From positions 131,126 to 195,125 of the forward strand of contig JJOH01000010.1 of NCBI GenBank assembly GCA_000696115.1: a DNA stretch of 64,000 nucleotides. Reading direction: 5' to 3'. The notes under the pieces were generated by a model. It was not told where the DNA came from. It was given only the letters and a program-made list of their open reading frames with translations, and searched no databases. The number at the start of each line of letters is the position of its first letter. The stretch's first letter is position 1. The translations under genes were made by a program, and so were the position numbers. Positions 56,143 to 64,000 of this stretch are shown here, in pieces. The stretch is from Streptomyces olindensis. GTDB lineage: Bacteria; Actinomycetota; Actinomycetes; Streptomycetales; Streptomycetaceae.

Positions 56143-58005
56143 TCACCCGACGACGCTCTTCAGGTGCCTCTCCGCGAACTCCAGCTCCAGCCGGACCTGC
56201 TTGATCCGCTCGTCCACCACCAGCGAGCCGTGCCCGGCGTCGTAGCGGTACACCTCGTGGACCGCGCCTCTCGCCTCCAGGCGCTTGACATAGTTCTCGA
56301 TCTGGCGGATCGGGCAGCGCGGGTCGTTGACGCCGGCGGAGATGTAGACCGGGGCCTTGACCTGGTCGACGTAGGTGAGCGGGGAGGACGCCTCGAAGCG
56401 CTCGGGGACCTCTTCCGGGGTGCCGCCGAGGAGCGTGCGGTCCATCGCCTTCAGCGCCTCCATCTCGTCGTGGTAGGCCGTGACGTAGTCGGCGACGGGC
56501 ACCGCCGCGATGCCCAGCGTCCACGCGTCGGGCTGGACGCCGAGGCCGAGGAGGGTGAGGTACCCGCCCCACGAGCCGCCGGTGAGGACGAGGCGGTCGG
56601 GGTCCGCGAGGCCCGAGTCGACGGCCCAGGCGCGGACCGCGGCGATGTCCTCCAGCTCGATGAGGCCGACGCGGTGCTTCAGGGCGTCCGTCCAGGCGCG
56701 GCCGTAGCCCGTGGAGCCGCGGTAGTTGACACGGATCACCGCGTAGCCGTGGTCGACCCAGGCCGCCGGGCCCGCCGCGAAGGAGTCGCTGTCGTGCCAG
56801 GTCGGGCCGCCGTGGATGTCGAAGACCGTGGGGAGCGGGCCGGTGGCGCCCGCCGGCTTCTGCACGAGGGCGTGGATGCGGCCGCCTGGGCCCTCCACCC
56901 ACACGTCCTCCACCGGCACCGAGCCGGGCGACTTCATGCCGGGCGGGTCGAGCACGACACCGCCCGCCGTGGAGCGCACCGCCGACGGCTCGGCCGCCGA
57001 GGACCACAGGTACTCCACGCTGCCGTCGGGCCGGGCCGTGGCACCGGACACCGTGCCGGGCGGGGTCGGGATCTCCGCCAGGGCACGGCTGGCCAGGTCG
57101 TAGCGGAACAGCTCGCTGCGGGCCTCGAAGCTGTGCACGATGAGCAGGCCGGTGCCGTCCGGGTACCACTCGGCGCTGACGTCGCCCGGCAGTTCCAGCA
57201 CCAGGTCCGTCTCCTCGCCGGTGGCCACGTCCCAGACGAGGGGCTCCCAGCGGCCCCGGCGCTGGTGGCCGATGAGCAGGCGCGTGTCGCCGTCGACGGG
57301 GGCGAAGCCGAGGACCTCCAGGCCCAGCTCGCGGGTGCCGCCCTTGGTGTCGTCGAGGTCGGCGACCGGTGTGCCGTCGGGGCGCAGGACGCGCAGGGCC
57401 GAGTGCATCGCGTCGCCGTGCTCGGTGTGCTCGATGGCGATGAGCGAGCCGTCGTGGGACAGGTCGCCGACGCCGGCCGACTCGCGGTGGCGGTAGATCT
57501 CCACCGGGGCCTCACCGGTGCGGACGAGGTGGATCGTCGTGCCGTCCTCGTCGGTCGAGCGGCCCACGACCGCCGTGCGGCCGTCGCGGCCGAGGGCGAG
57601 GCCCGCCGGGTACGAAGCCTGAAGGCCCTCGGCGGCCGGTTCGTCGGCGCCGCCGTCGAAGGGCTGGCGGCGCCACACGCCGAACTCGTCGCCGTCCTTG
57701 TCGTCGAACCACCAGATCCAGGCGCCGTCCGGCGACAGCACGCCGTCCGTCGTGCCGTTCGGCCGGTCCGTCACCTGGCGCTGCTCGCCCGTCGACCGGT
57801 CCCAGGCGTACAGCTCGTACGTCCCGGTCGCGTTCGACACGAACAGGGAGCGGTCCGGCGCGTCCTCCGCCCAGTCGGGCAGGGAGACCCGGGGTGCGCG
57901 AAAGCGCTTCTCCCAGTCCGGCATCCGCTCCTGCTGTCCCGTCTGTACCTCTTGCTCGTGCTGGTCCCGCTGATCCCGAGCGTCGGACCCGTTGCTCTCA
58001 GTCAT
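56143..58005 (-). CDS. S9-family peptidase (prolyl oligopeptidase type)
   Basis: 620 residues. An N-terminal beta-propeller (about 35-360; repeated DGxxxxxxxxW/D strands, e.g. LSPDGAWIWWFDDKDG) is followed by an alpha/beta-hydrolase catalytic domain (about 370-618) with nucleophile Ser in LTGGSWGGYL, Asp in NDPRCPIRQ and His in YDAGHGSL. Likely cytoplasmic (no signal peptide) oligopeptidase or acylaminoacyl peptidase. ATG at 58005 begins MTESNGSDAR. Single gene, converging on the RCK gene with a short gap. Confidence 0.92.
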   Translation of the reverse strand: MTESNGSDARDQRDQHEQEVQTGQQERMPDWEKRFRAPRVSLPDWAEDAPDRSLFVSNATGTYELYAWDRSTGEQRQVTDRPNGTTDGVLSPDGAWIWWFDDKDGDEFGVWRRQPFDGGADEPAAEGLQASYPAGLALGRDGRTAVVGRSTDEDGTTIHLVRTGEAPVEIYRHRESAGVGDLSHDGSLIAIEHTEHGDAMHSALRVLRPDGTPVADLDDTKGGTRELGLEVLGFAPVDGDTRLLIGHQRRGRWEPLVWDVATGEETDLVLELPGDVSAEWYPDGTGLLIVHSFEARSELFRYDLASRALAEIPTPPGTVSGATARPDGSVEYLWSSAAEPSAVRSTAGGVVLDPPGMKSPGSVPVEDVWVEGPGGRIHALVQKPAGATGPLPTVFDIHGGPTWHDSDSFAAGPAAWVDHGYAVIRVNYRGSTGYGRAWTDALKHRVGLIELEDIAAVRAWAVDSGLADPDRLVLTGGSWGGYLTLLGLGVQPDAWTLGIAAVPVADYVTAYHDEMEALKAMDRTLLGGTPEEVPERFEASSPLTYVDQVKAPVYISAGVNDPRCPIRQIENYVKRLEARGAVHEVYRYDAGHGSLVVDERIKQVRLELEFAERHLKSVVG

Positions 58006-58173
58006 GGCCCCATACTGCACGCCGTCGCCGACATTTCGCTGGCGAGGTCCCCAGCCTGTGGATAACCTCCACCGGTTCCCCTTCAGAGCAGGTCAGGGGA
58101 GAGGGCCGACGGGGGCGGTTCCGTTGCCGACCCCGCGGGCGGGACCGGCCCGGCGGCCCCGTACCGTGGGGGT

Positions 58174-58968
58174 GTGTACCGGTTTCTGCTGACGCCCCGA
58201 TGGTGGGGGATCAACCTCTTCGTGCTGCTGTCGATCCCCTTCTGCATCTTCATGGGGTCCTGGCAGCTGGGCCGGTTCGAGGACCGCGTGCAGGACCATC
58301 GCACGGCGACCGAGCAGGTCGCCGAGGCGAAGCGCGAGGCGCCGCGACCGCTCGCGGAGATGCTGCCGGTGACGAAGGCGACGTCCGGCAAGCTGGTCAC
58401 CGCGACCGGGAGCTACGGCAAGCAGTTGCTGGTGCCGGGGCGGGAGCTCGACGGCAAGCAGGGCTTCTACGTCCTGACGCTGCTGCGCACCGACTCGGGC
58501 GAGGCGCTGCCGGTGGTCCGCGGCTGGCTGCCCGGTGCGGCCGACGCGGCCGAGGCCCCCGCCCCGCCGACCGGTGAGGTCACCGTCACCGGGGCTCTCC
58601 AGGCGTCCGAGACGCCGGGTGACAACGGCGTCAGCGCGCAGGGCGGGCTGCCGGCCGGGCAGACGGGCGCGATCAGCGCGGCGTCCCTGGTGAACCTGGT
58701 GCCGTACGACGTGTACGACGCGTGGGTCACGCTGGCCGAGGGCGACTCGGGGATGAAGGCGGTGCCCGCCGCGGCTCCGCCGGACACGGGGCTGGACCTG
58801 AAGGCGTTCCAGAACCTGGGCTACACCGCGGAGTGGTTCGCCTTCGTGGGGTTCGTGATCTTCATGTGGTTCCGGCTGCTGCGGCGTGAGGTGGAGTTCG
58901 CGCGGGACGCGGAACTGGGGCTGGTGCCGGATGAGGAGCCTGTTGCCGTGGACGCCGCCGTGAAGTGA
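58174..58968 (+). CDS. SURF1-family cytochrome oxidase assembly protein
   Basis: 264 residues. SURF1 architecture: N-terminal helix (about 8-30; WWGINLFVLLSIPFCIFMGSWQLGRFEDR, where GSWQLGR is the family motif), an extracytoplasmic domain (about 35-220) and a C-terminal helix (about 215-240; FAFVGFVIFMWFRLL). SURF1 helps assemble heme-copper oxidase at the membrane. The GTG at 58174 fits the helix start. The gene is flanked by the S9 gene and the sigma-associated gene; it is monocistronic. Confidence 0.93.
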   Translation: MYRFLLTPRWWGINLFVLLSIPFCIFMGSWQLGRFEDRVQDHRTATEQVAEAKREAPRPLAEMLPVTKATSGKLVTATGSYGKQLLVPGRELDGKQGFYVLTLLRTDSGEALPVVRGWLPGAADAAEAPAPPTGEVTVTGALQASETPGDNGVSAQGGLPAGQTGAISAASLVNLVPYDVYDAWVTLAEGDSGMKAVPAAAPPDTGLDLKAFQNLGYTAEWFAFVGFVIFMWFRLLRREVEFARDAELGLVPDEEPVAVDAAVK

Positions 58969-59046
58969 GGCGGCGTTCGCCGGGTGGGTCCGCAACCCGC
59001 CGTGACGGGGTGCCGCTGCGCAGGTGACGCAACGGCGACCGCGCGG

Positions 59047-60204
59047 CTACGCCCCCGCCAGCAACCCCGTCCAGTACACCGTCCCCGCGCACGCGTTCGA
59101 CACCGTCACCGTGCTTCCGGCGGAGCCGGTCGCCGGGGAGTACGTCACCACCACGCTGCCGTCGGTCGTGCCGTCCTCCGTGACCAGCTGCGGGGCCACG
59201 CCCGTGTCGCCGCCGGTGGAGGTGCCGCCCGTGGTCGTCGTCGTGTCGTCCGACGGTGTGGGGTCAGGGGTCGGGTCGGGGTCGCCGGGATCGCCGCCCG
59301 GGGTGGGGCAGGTCTCGGTGGGGACCCACGCGAACTTCACGTCGTAGGCGGCGCCCGGCTGGAGCACCAGCTCGGCGGCCTCCAGGGACGGGTTGGGCAG
59401 ACCGGCCGCCGCGTCCCCGGCCACGTGCCGGGCGGCGCCGATCTTGGCGGGGTCGGCCGCGCCCTGCGGCAGCGCGGTCACCGAGCCGGGGCCGGAGACC
59501 GTGCAGCTCGCGGCGGAGACGTTGGTGACGCGGAAGGAGCCGTAGACCGCGCCGGTGGAGTCGGGGGCGGCGCTGCTGCCGGCCGCGGGGCCGAGCTGGG
59601 CCGGGGTGCACGCCGGGATGCCGGCGGCGGCGGTGGAGGACGGGCCGGCGCCCTGGGGCGTGCCGGGGGCGGAGCCGGAGCCCTTGCCCTGGTCCTTCTC
59701 CTTCTTGTCGTCCTTGTCCTTGCCCTCGGGCTTGCCGGAGGAGCCGGTGCCGCTGCTCTCGCCGCCGTCCGGGCCCTTGCCCTCGCTCGCGCCGCCCTGG
59801 GCCTCGGAGGCGTGGCCTATGGCCGAGGGGTTGGCGTCGGAGCCGGTGGCGTTGGAGACGTGTACGAGGGCGGGGATGGCGGTGCCGATGAAGAGCGCGG
59901 CGGCGGCCATGCCGACGACGGCCTGCCGCTTGCGTGCCCGGCGCTGGGGCACCGCCCTGCGCAGGTAGTCCAGGGTGCCGTCGCGCGGTTCCACCTCCTG
60001 CACCACTTGGTGCAGCATCCTGCGCAGGTCCAGCTCGTCCGAGTCGAGCCCCTGAGGGCTCTGGTCGTCGGGGCCGTGGTTCACAGTTCCGTTCCCAGCG
60101 TGCGATTGCTTCGGATCTTGCCCGTGCAGCCTTGTCGGCTCGTGCCACTCGAAGGGCTCGTGCCGGTCGCGCCCGTCACGGCGCGCGCCGTCTCCGTCGC
60201 TCAT
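59047..60204 (-). CDS. Membrane protein coupled to the ECF sigma factor
   Basis: 385 residues. A charged cytoplasmic N terminus (about 1-100), a single transmembrane helix (about 102-123; AVVGMAAAALFIGTAIPALVHV), a long low-complexity Gly/Ser/Lys linker (GKGPDGGESSGTGSSGKPEG etc.), and an extracytoplasmic C-terminal half with two or three beta-sandwich-like stretches (VYGSFRVTNVSAASCTVSG) and a terminal beta-rich region. It overlaps the sigma gene by ATGA (60201-60204). It probably acts as a sigma-linked membrane sensor or anti-sigma-like partner; no zinc anti-sigma motif is seen. Confidence 0.8.
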   Translation of the reverse strand: MSDGDGARRDGRDRHEPFEWHEPTRLHGQDPKQSHAGNGTVNHGPDDQSPQGLDSDELDLRRMLHQVVQEVEPRDGTLDYLRRAVPQRRARKRQAVVGMAAAALFIGTAIPALVHVSNATGSDANPSAIGHASEAQGGASEGKGPDGGESSGTGSSGKPEGKDKDDKKEKDQGKGSGSAPGTPQGAGPSSTAAAGIPACTPAQLGPAAGSSAAPDSTGAVYGSFRVTNVSAASCTVSGPGSVTALPQGAADPAKIGAARHVAGDAAAGLPNPSLEAAELVLQPGAAYDVKFAWVPTETCPTPGGDPGDPDPTPDPTPSDDTTTTTGGTSTGGDTGVAPQLVTEDGTTDGSVVVTYSPATGSAGSTVTVSNACAGTVYWTGLLAGA

Positions 60205-60875
60205 GCCGGCGCCTCCATGGCCAGCCTGAGCGCCGCGATCCCGCGCGAGCCGTACGCCTTGACCGAGCCCAGGGATATGCCGAGCGTCTCGGCGACCTGC
60301 GCCTCGGTCATGTCCGCGAAGTAGCGCAGCACCAGCACCTCGCGCTGGCGGCGCTGCAGGCCCTTCATCGCCTTGATGAGGGAGTCGCGCTCCAGCTGGT
60401 CGTAGGCGCCTTCCTCGGCACTGGCCATGTCGGGCATGGGCTTCGACAGCAGCTTGAGGCCGAGGATGCGGCGGCGCAGCGCCGAACGCGAGAGGTTGAC
60501 GACCGTCTGGCGCAGGTACGCCAGGGTCTTCTCGGGGTCGCGGACCCGCTTGCGTGCGGAGTGGACACGGATGAAGGCCTCCTGGACGACGTCCTCGCAG
60601 GAGGCCGTGTCGTCGAGGAGGAGCGCGGCGAGACCCAGCAGCGAGCGGTAGTGCGCCCGGTAGGTCTCGGTGAGGTGGTCGACGGTCGTACCGGCCGCGA
60701 CTCCGTCCTCGGCGCCGTCGCGCTGGTTCGGGATGCGGGCCGGCCGCGCTGCGGGCACGGGCGCGATCACCGGCATGCCACCGGGCGTACCGGGCATGCG
60801 GGGTCGGAGAGCCGCCGGACGGGGCGGTCGAAGGACCGTGCCGCGTGCCGCGCTGAAGTCGAGTACCTCTGCCAC
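60201..60875 (-). CDS. ECF-type RNA polymerase sigma factor (SigE family)
   Basis: 224 residues. Region 2 (about 67-135; YRAHYRSLLGLAALLLDD, DVVQEAFIRVHSARKRVRDP) and region 4 (about 165-220; GLQRRQREVLVLRYFADMTEAQVAETLGISLGSVKAYGSRGIAAL) are clear. A Pro/Ala/Arg-rich N-terminal extension of about 60 residues precedes region 2. It directs RNA polymerase to a subset of promoters. Coupled by ATGA to the downstream membrane protein. No separate anti-sigma is seen. Confidence 0.92.
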   Translation of the reverse strand: MAEVLDFSAARGTVLRPPRPAALRPRMPGTPGGMPVIAPVPAARPARIPNQRDGAEDGVAAGTTVDHLTETYRAHYRSLLGLAALLLDDTASCEDVVQEAFIRVHSARKRVRDPEKTLAYLRQTVVNLSRSALRRRILGLKLLSKPMPDMASAEEGAYDQLERDSLIKAMKGLQRRQREVLVLRYFADMTEAQVAETLGISLGSVKAYGSRGIAALRLAMEAPA

Positions 60876-61317
60876 GCCTGTTGGACACGCTGACCCCCGC
60901 GAGGGTTGTACGTGCCGGGCGTCACTTTCACGCCGACCGTCGCCATCGACGGTCTACCCGCGTCAGGCAGCACAACCGATAGTGCATCACATGCCCTCAT
61001 GCGTCCCGCTCTTCCCCTATGTCCAGATATGAACGGACGTCCCCACGTCCGGTTCCAGGCGTCCCCACGCCTGATGAAGCGCTCCCACGGCCGAAGAGGC
61101 GACCGCAAAGACGCTCCCCGCCCTCCGCGCGGTTGCGGAGGACGGGGAGGTAAATCCTCTGATGCCGAAGCGCCTCGGACAAGTGGTCCGGACCATCGAC
61201 CGGCTCACATGTCGTACGCAGATCCTACAAACCACCTACGACACAAAGCCGGAGGTTCGACCACGGCGAAAGCCCGGCGAAAGTTCCCGAAAGGCCCGGC
61301 AGGACGGCGCGGCCTCG
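60876..61317. other. Gene-free stretch upstream of the sigma gene with a hairpin
   Basis: About 440 bases without a coherent frame. The part near the sigma start (60,900-61,030) is AT-richer and probably holds its promoter on the minus strand. At 61114-61149 a 15-bp stem with one mismatch (CTCCCCGCCCTCCGC and its partner) and a 6-nt loop forms a terminator for asd-ask transcription. The rest shows nothing I can assign. Confidence 0.65.
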
Positions 61318-62394
61318 TCAGGACAGCTCGGCCGCGACCAGTTCGGCGATCTGCGCGGTGTTGAGCGCGGAGCCCTTGCGCAAGTTGTCGCCGCAGACGA
61401 AGAGTTCGAGCGCGGTGGGGTCGTCCAGCGCGCGCCGCACCCGCCCGACCCAGGTGGGATCGGTGCCGACCACGTCGGCGGGGGTCGGGAACTCCCCGGC
61501 GGCCGGGTTGTCGAACAGCACGACACCGGGCGCTGTGGCGAGGATCTCGCGGGCCTTGTCGACGGTGACCTCGCCCTCGAAACGGGCGTGCACGGTCAGC
61601 GAGTGCGTGGTGATCACCGGCACGCGGACGCAGGTGACGGCCACGGGGAGGACGGGCAGGCCGAGGATCTTGCGGGTCTCGTCCCGCACCTTCAGCTCCT
61701 CCGAGGACCAGCCGTCCTCGCGCGCCGTACCGGCCCACGGCACGACGTTCAGCGCGACCGGCTCCGGGAACGGCCCGGTGTGGTCCCCGACGGCCCGCCG
61801 CACATCGCCGGGGCTGGTGCCCAGCTCGGTCCCGGCGACCAGGGACAGCTGCTGCCGCAGGGTCGCCACGCCCTCGCGCCCCGCGCCGCTGACGGCCTGG
61901 TACGAGGAGGCGACCAGCTCGCGCAGCCCGAACTCGGCGTGCAGCGCGCCCAGGGCCACGATCATGGAGAGCGTCGTGCAGCTGGGGTTGGCGATGATGC
62001 CGCGCGGGCGCATGCGCACCGCGTGCGGATTGACCTCGGGCACGACGAGCGGCACATCCGGGTCCATCCGGAACGTGCCGGAGTTGTCGACCACCACCGC
62101 GCCCTTGGCGGCGGCGAGGGGCGCCCACCGCTCGGCGACCTCGTCGGGGACGTCGAACAGGGCGACGTCGACGCCGTCGAAGGCCTCCTCGGTGAGCGCC
62201 ACGACCTCGGTCTCCTCGCCGCGCACGGCCAGCTTGCGGCCGGCCGAGCGCGGGGAGGCGACGAGTCGGATCTCGCCCCAGATGTCCGCCCGCTGGGACA
62301 GGATCTGGAGCATGACCGTGCCGACGGCTCCGGTCGCTCCCACCACGGCGAGCGTGGGCCGGCCCGATCGGCCGGTCTGCCCGGGTCCGGCCAT
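61318..62394 (-). CDS. asd: Aspartate-semialdehyde dehydrogenase
   Basis: 358 residues. Reduces beta-aspartyl phosphate to aspartate semialdehyde, the second step toward lysine, threonine, methionine and diaminopimelate. N-terminal NADP-binding VGATGAVGTVMLQIL (about 18-32), active-site Cys139 in NPSCTTLSM, and the C-terminal substrate-binding region with VFGDN-like GGEF..NL signals (FVCGDNLRKGSALNT). Overlaps the aspartokinase stop by one base (TGATG), so the two are coupled. Confidence 0.95.
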   Translation of the reverse strand: MAGPGQTGRSGRPTLAVVGATGAVGTVMLQILSQRADIWGEIRLVASPRSAGRKLAVRGEETEVVALTEEAFDGVDVALFDVPDEVAERWAPLAAAKGAVVVDNSGTFRMDPDVPLVVPEVNPHAVRMRPRGIIANPSCTTLSMIVALGALHAEFGLRELVASSYQAVSGAGREGVATLRQQLSLVAGTELGTSPGDVRRAVGDHTGPFPEPVALNVVPWAGTAREDGWSSEELKVRDETRKILGLPVLPVAVTCVRVPVITTHSLTVHARFEGEVTVDKAREILATAPGVVLFDNPAAGEFPTPADVVGTDPTWVGRVRRALDDPTALELFVCGDNLRKGSALNTAQIAELVAAELS

Positions 62395-62915
62395 CAGCGG
62401 CCGGTGCCTCCGTAGACGACGGCCTCGTCGCTGTCGGAGTCGAGCCCGAACGCGGAGTGCACGGCACGGACGGCCTCGGGCACGTCGTCGGCGCGCGTGA
62501 CGACCGAGATGCGGATCTCGGAGGTCGAGATCAGCTCGATGTTCACGCCCGCGTCGGACAGCGCCGTGAAGAAGTCGGCCGTGACGCCCGGGTTGGTCTT
62601 CATGCCGGCGCCGACCAGGGAGATCTTGCCGATCTGGTCGTCGTAGCGCAGGGAGTCGAAGCCGATGCCGGCCTTGTTCTTCTCCAGCGCGTCGATGGCC
62701 TTGCGGCCCTCGGTCTTCGGCAGCGTGAAGGAGATGTCCGTCAGGCCCGTGGAGGCGGCGGACACGTTCTGCACGACCATGTCGATGTTGATCTCCGCGT
62801 CGGCGATCGTGCGGAAGATCGAGGCCGCCTCGCCCGGCTTGTCCGGCACGCCGACGACCGTGACCTTGGCCTCGGAGGTGTCGTGCGCGACACCGGAGAT
62901 GAGAGCCTGCTCCAC
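62394..62915 (-). other. Possible internally started aspartokinase beta subunit
   Basis: In-frame GTG at 62915 with AAGGGG upstream would yield a 173-residue product covering both ACT domains. Homologous overlapping starts are known in Bacillus and Corynebacterium aspartokinases; here it is predicted from sequence only. Confidence 0.5.
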
Positions 62916-63683
62916 CTGCTTTTCCCCTTGCGCTTGCTTCTTGACGATCGGCTCGCTGCTGACCCAGGTGCCCTGGAGCCCGCTGAAGCTGGACCGCACG
63001 TGGATCGGGATGTTGTACCGGCGGGCGTACTCCACGCAACGGTGGAGCAGCACCTTGGACCCGGAGGCCGCCAGTTCGAGCATGTCCTCGAAGGAGATCC
63101 AGTCGATCTTCCGGGCCTTCTTCACCACACGCGGGTCGGCGGTGAACACGCCGTCGACGTCGGTGTAGATCTCGCACACGTCGGCGTCGAGGGCGGCGGC
63201 GAGGGCCACCGCGGTGGTGTCCGAGCCGCCGCGGCCGAGGGTGGTGATGTCCTTGGTGTCCTGGCTGACGCCCTGGAAACCGGCGACGATCGCGATGTTG
63301 CCCTCGTCCACCGAGGTCTTGATCCGACCCGGCGTGACGTCGATGATCCGGGCTTTGTTGTGGACCGAGTCGGTGATGACACCTGCCTGGCTGCCGGTGA
63401 ACGACTGGGCCTCGTGGCCCAGCTTTTTGATCGCCATGGCCAGCAGGGCCATGGAGATCCGCTCTCCGGCGGTCAGCAGCATGTCGAGCTCTCGCCCGGC
63501 AGGCATCGGGGAAACCTGCTCGGCGAGATCGATCAGCTCGTCCGTCGTGTCGCCCATCGCGGAAACCACGGCAACCACCTGGTTGCCGTTCTGCTTCGCT
63601 TCCACGATCCGCTTGGCGACGCGCTTGATGCCCTCGGCATCGGCTACGGAGGAGCCTCCGTACTTCTGCACGACAAGGCCCAC
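62394..63683 (-). CDS. ask: Aspartokinase
   Basis: 429 residues. N-terminal amino acid kinase domain (about 1-250; [25 protein letters not shown]) and two C-terminal ACT domains (about 265-420; [19 protein letters not shown], and [20 protein letters not shown]) that mediate lysine/threonine feedback. It phosphorylates aspartate. A GTG at 62915 inside the gene has AAGGGG eight bases upstream and begins [10 protein letters not shown], matching the beta-subunit start of the overlapping alpha/beta aspartokinases of Bacillus and Corynebacterium, so a second product is likely. ATG at 63683 is the full-length start. Confidence 0.96.
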   Translation of the reverse strand: MGLVVQKYGGSSVADAEGIKRVAKRIVEAKQNGNQVVAVVSAMGDTTDELIDLAEQVSPMPAGRELDMLLTAGERISMALLAMAIKKLGHEAQSFTGSQAGVITDSVHNKARIIDVTPGRIKTSVDEGNIAIVAGFQGVSQDTKDITTLGRGGSDTTAVALAAALDADVCEIYTDVDGVFTADPRVVKKARKIDWISFEDMLELAASGSKVLLHRCVEYARRYNIPIHVRSSFSGLQGTWVSSEPIVKKQAQGEKQVEQALISGVAHDTSEAKVTVVGVPDKPGEAASIFRTIADAEINIDMVVQNVSAASTGLTDISFTLPKTEGRKAIDALEKNKAGIGFDSLRYDDQIGKISLVGAGMKTNPGVTADFFTALSDAGVNIELISTSEIRISVVTRADDVPEAVRAVHSAFGLDSDSDEAVVYGGTGR

Positions 63684-63918
63684 GTGCGCTCCTCGCTCAA
63701 TCCGTCTCTATCCGCTCATACGCATTCGTACTGCGGTCGGCTCAGTCTAACGAGCGTCCGAAAATCCCTTCCGCGATATCGCATGGTGAGATTTCCGGGG
63801 TACTCGTCCAGAGCTGCTCATGCCCATCTGGGCACGGGCCACGCGAGAAAGTGCCCGGCGTCACAGCCGACGCCCGACCGGTCCCGATGAGCAAACTTTC
63901 AAGCACTATGGTTCGCCT

Positions 63919-64000
63919 GTGCGCGTACTTCTGGTGGAAGACGATGAACCGGTCGCCGAGTCGCTGCGACGCGGCCTGAAGCGCTACGGCTTCGAGGTCG
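63919..64000 (+). CDS. Two-component response regulator, N-terminal part (truncated by window)
   Basis: Starts at GTG 63919: MRVLLVEDDEPVAESLRRGL then KRYGFEV, the beginning of an OmpR/PhoB-type receiver domain with the acidic pair Glu7-Asp8-Asp9 around the phosphorylation pocket. Only 27 residues are in the window. The 235 bases upstream contain promoter-like AT steps (ACTATGG near 63,905) and no gene. The output domain and kinase partner lie outside. Confidence 0.88.
   Translation, partial: MRVLLVEDDEPVAESLRRGLKRYGFEV

Noticed and set aside
61162..62415. Plus-strand frame of 417 codons across asd
   Set aside because: Shadow of asd, rich in Gly/Val/Arg without any domain.

Overview
The window is chromosomal DNA of very high G+C with strongly GC-biased third codon positions, frequent GTG starts and many ATGA/GTGA start-stop overlaps. 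The gene set (wblA, crp, SpoIIE-type phosphatases, an ECF sigma factor, a Pr6Pr membrane protein, ask-asd) points to a Streptomyces. No species is assigned. From memory, not checked, the order matches the S. coelicolor region from acsA to ask (about SCO3563-SCO3615).

Left arm (1-22.6 kb) is a conserved actinobacterial housekeeping block: beta-carbonic anhydrase (partial), acetyl-CoA synthetase, NhaA antiporter, holin-X protein, epoxide-hydrolase-like enzyme, MarP protease, Nudix, Nth, Crp, nucleotidyltransferase, MBL hydrolase, second Nudix, RidA, DUF4177, two ArsA-like ATPases, WblA, class A PBP, YqeY, metallophosphoesterase and a Pr6Pr protein. Its order parallels M. tuberculosis Rv3667 (acs) to Rv3682 (ponA2), which includes marP, nth, crp, the paired ATPases and whiB4. 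Several intergenic gaps hold 16-23 bp minisatellites.

Middle (22,681-39,672) is an actinobacterial integrative and conjugative element (AICE) in the 3' half of tRNA-Pro(CGG), bounded by perfect 45-bp att repeats. Order: integrase, Xis, iteron-like repeats, DUF3631 AAA+ protein, prim-pol replication protein, a tRNA-guanine-transglycosylase/DpdA-like protein, small Spd-like membrane proteins, a clt-like palindrome cluster, TraB, RRQRL and DUF2637 proteins, then divergent GntR and XRE-TPR regulators. A lower-GC cargo of three unknown genes and an HNH nuclease follow. Beyond the genes I see paired GGGGGCCAAAC arm-type sites at both ends, a decayed second right end next to the HNH cassette, and a family of two or three covarying hairpin leaders upstream of replication and transfer genes.

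Accessory stretch (39.7-49.6 kb): an Rrf2 regulator with three evenly phased operators divergent from an SDR, an anti-sigma-type ATPase, two multidomain SpoIIE phosphatases, a second SDR, a CYP152-type P450 carrying the OleT-type active-site His, and a patch of gene remnants.

Right arm (49.6-64 kb): a small secreted protein, two unknown proteins, a Pycsar-effector-like membrane protein, a YcgQ/YcgR-like pair, an RCK protein with a channel-like membrane segment, an S9 peptidase, SURF1, an ECF sigma factor with a coupled membrane partner, asd-ask, and the start of a response regulator.

AICE genes divide the labour as follows. Int and Xis act at att. DUF3631 and prim-pol proteins would replicate the excised circle. 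TraB and the Spd-like proteins would move double-stranded DNA between hyphae, and the two regulators would keep transfer off. The DpdA-like enzyme could mark the DNA against restriction, which is inference.
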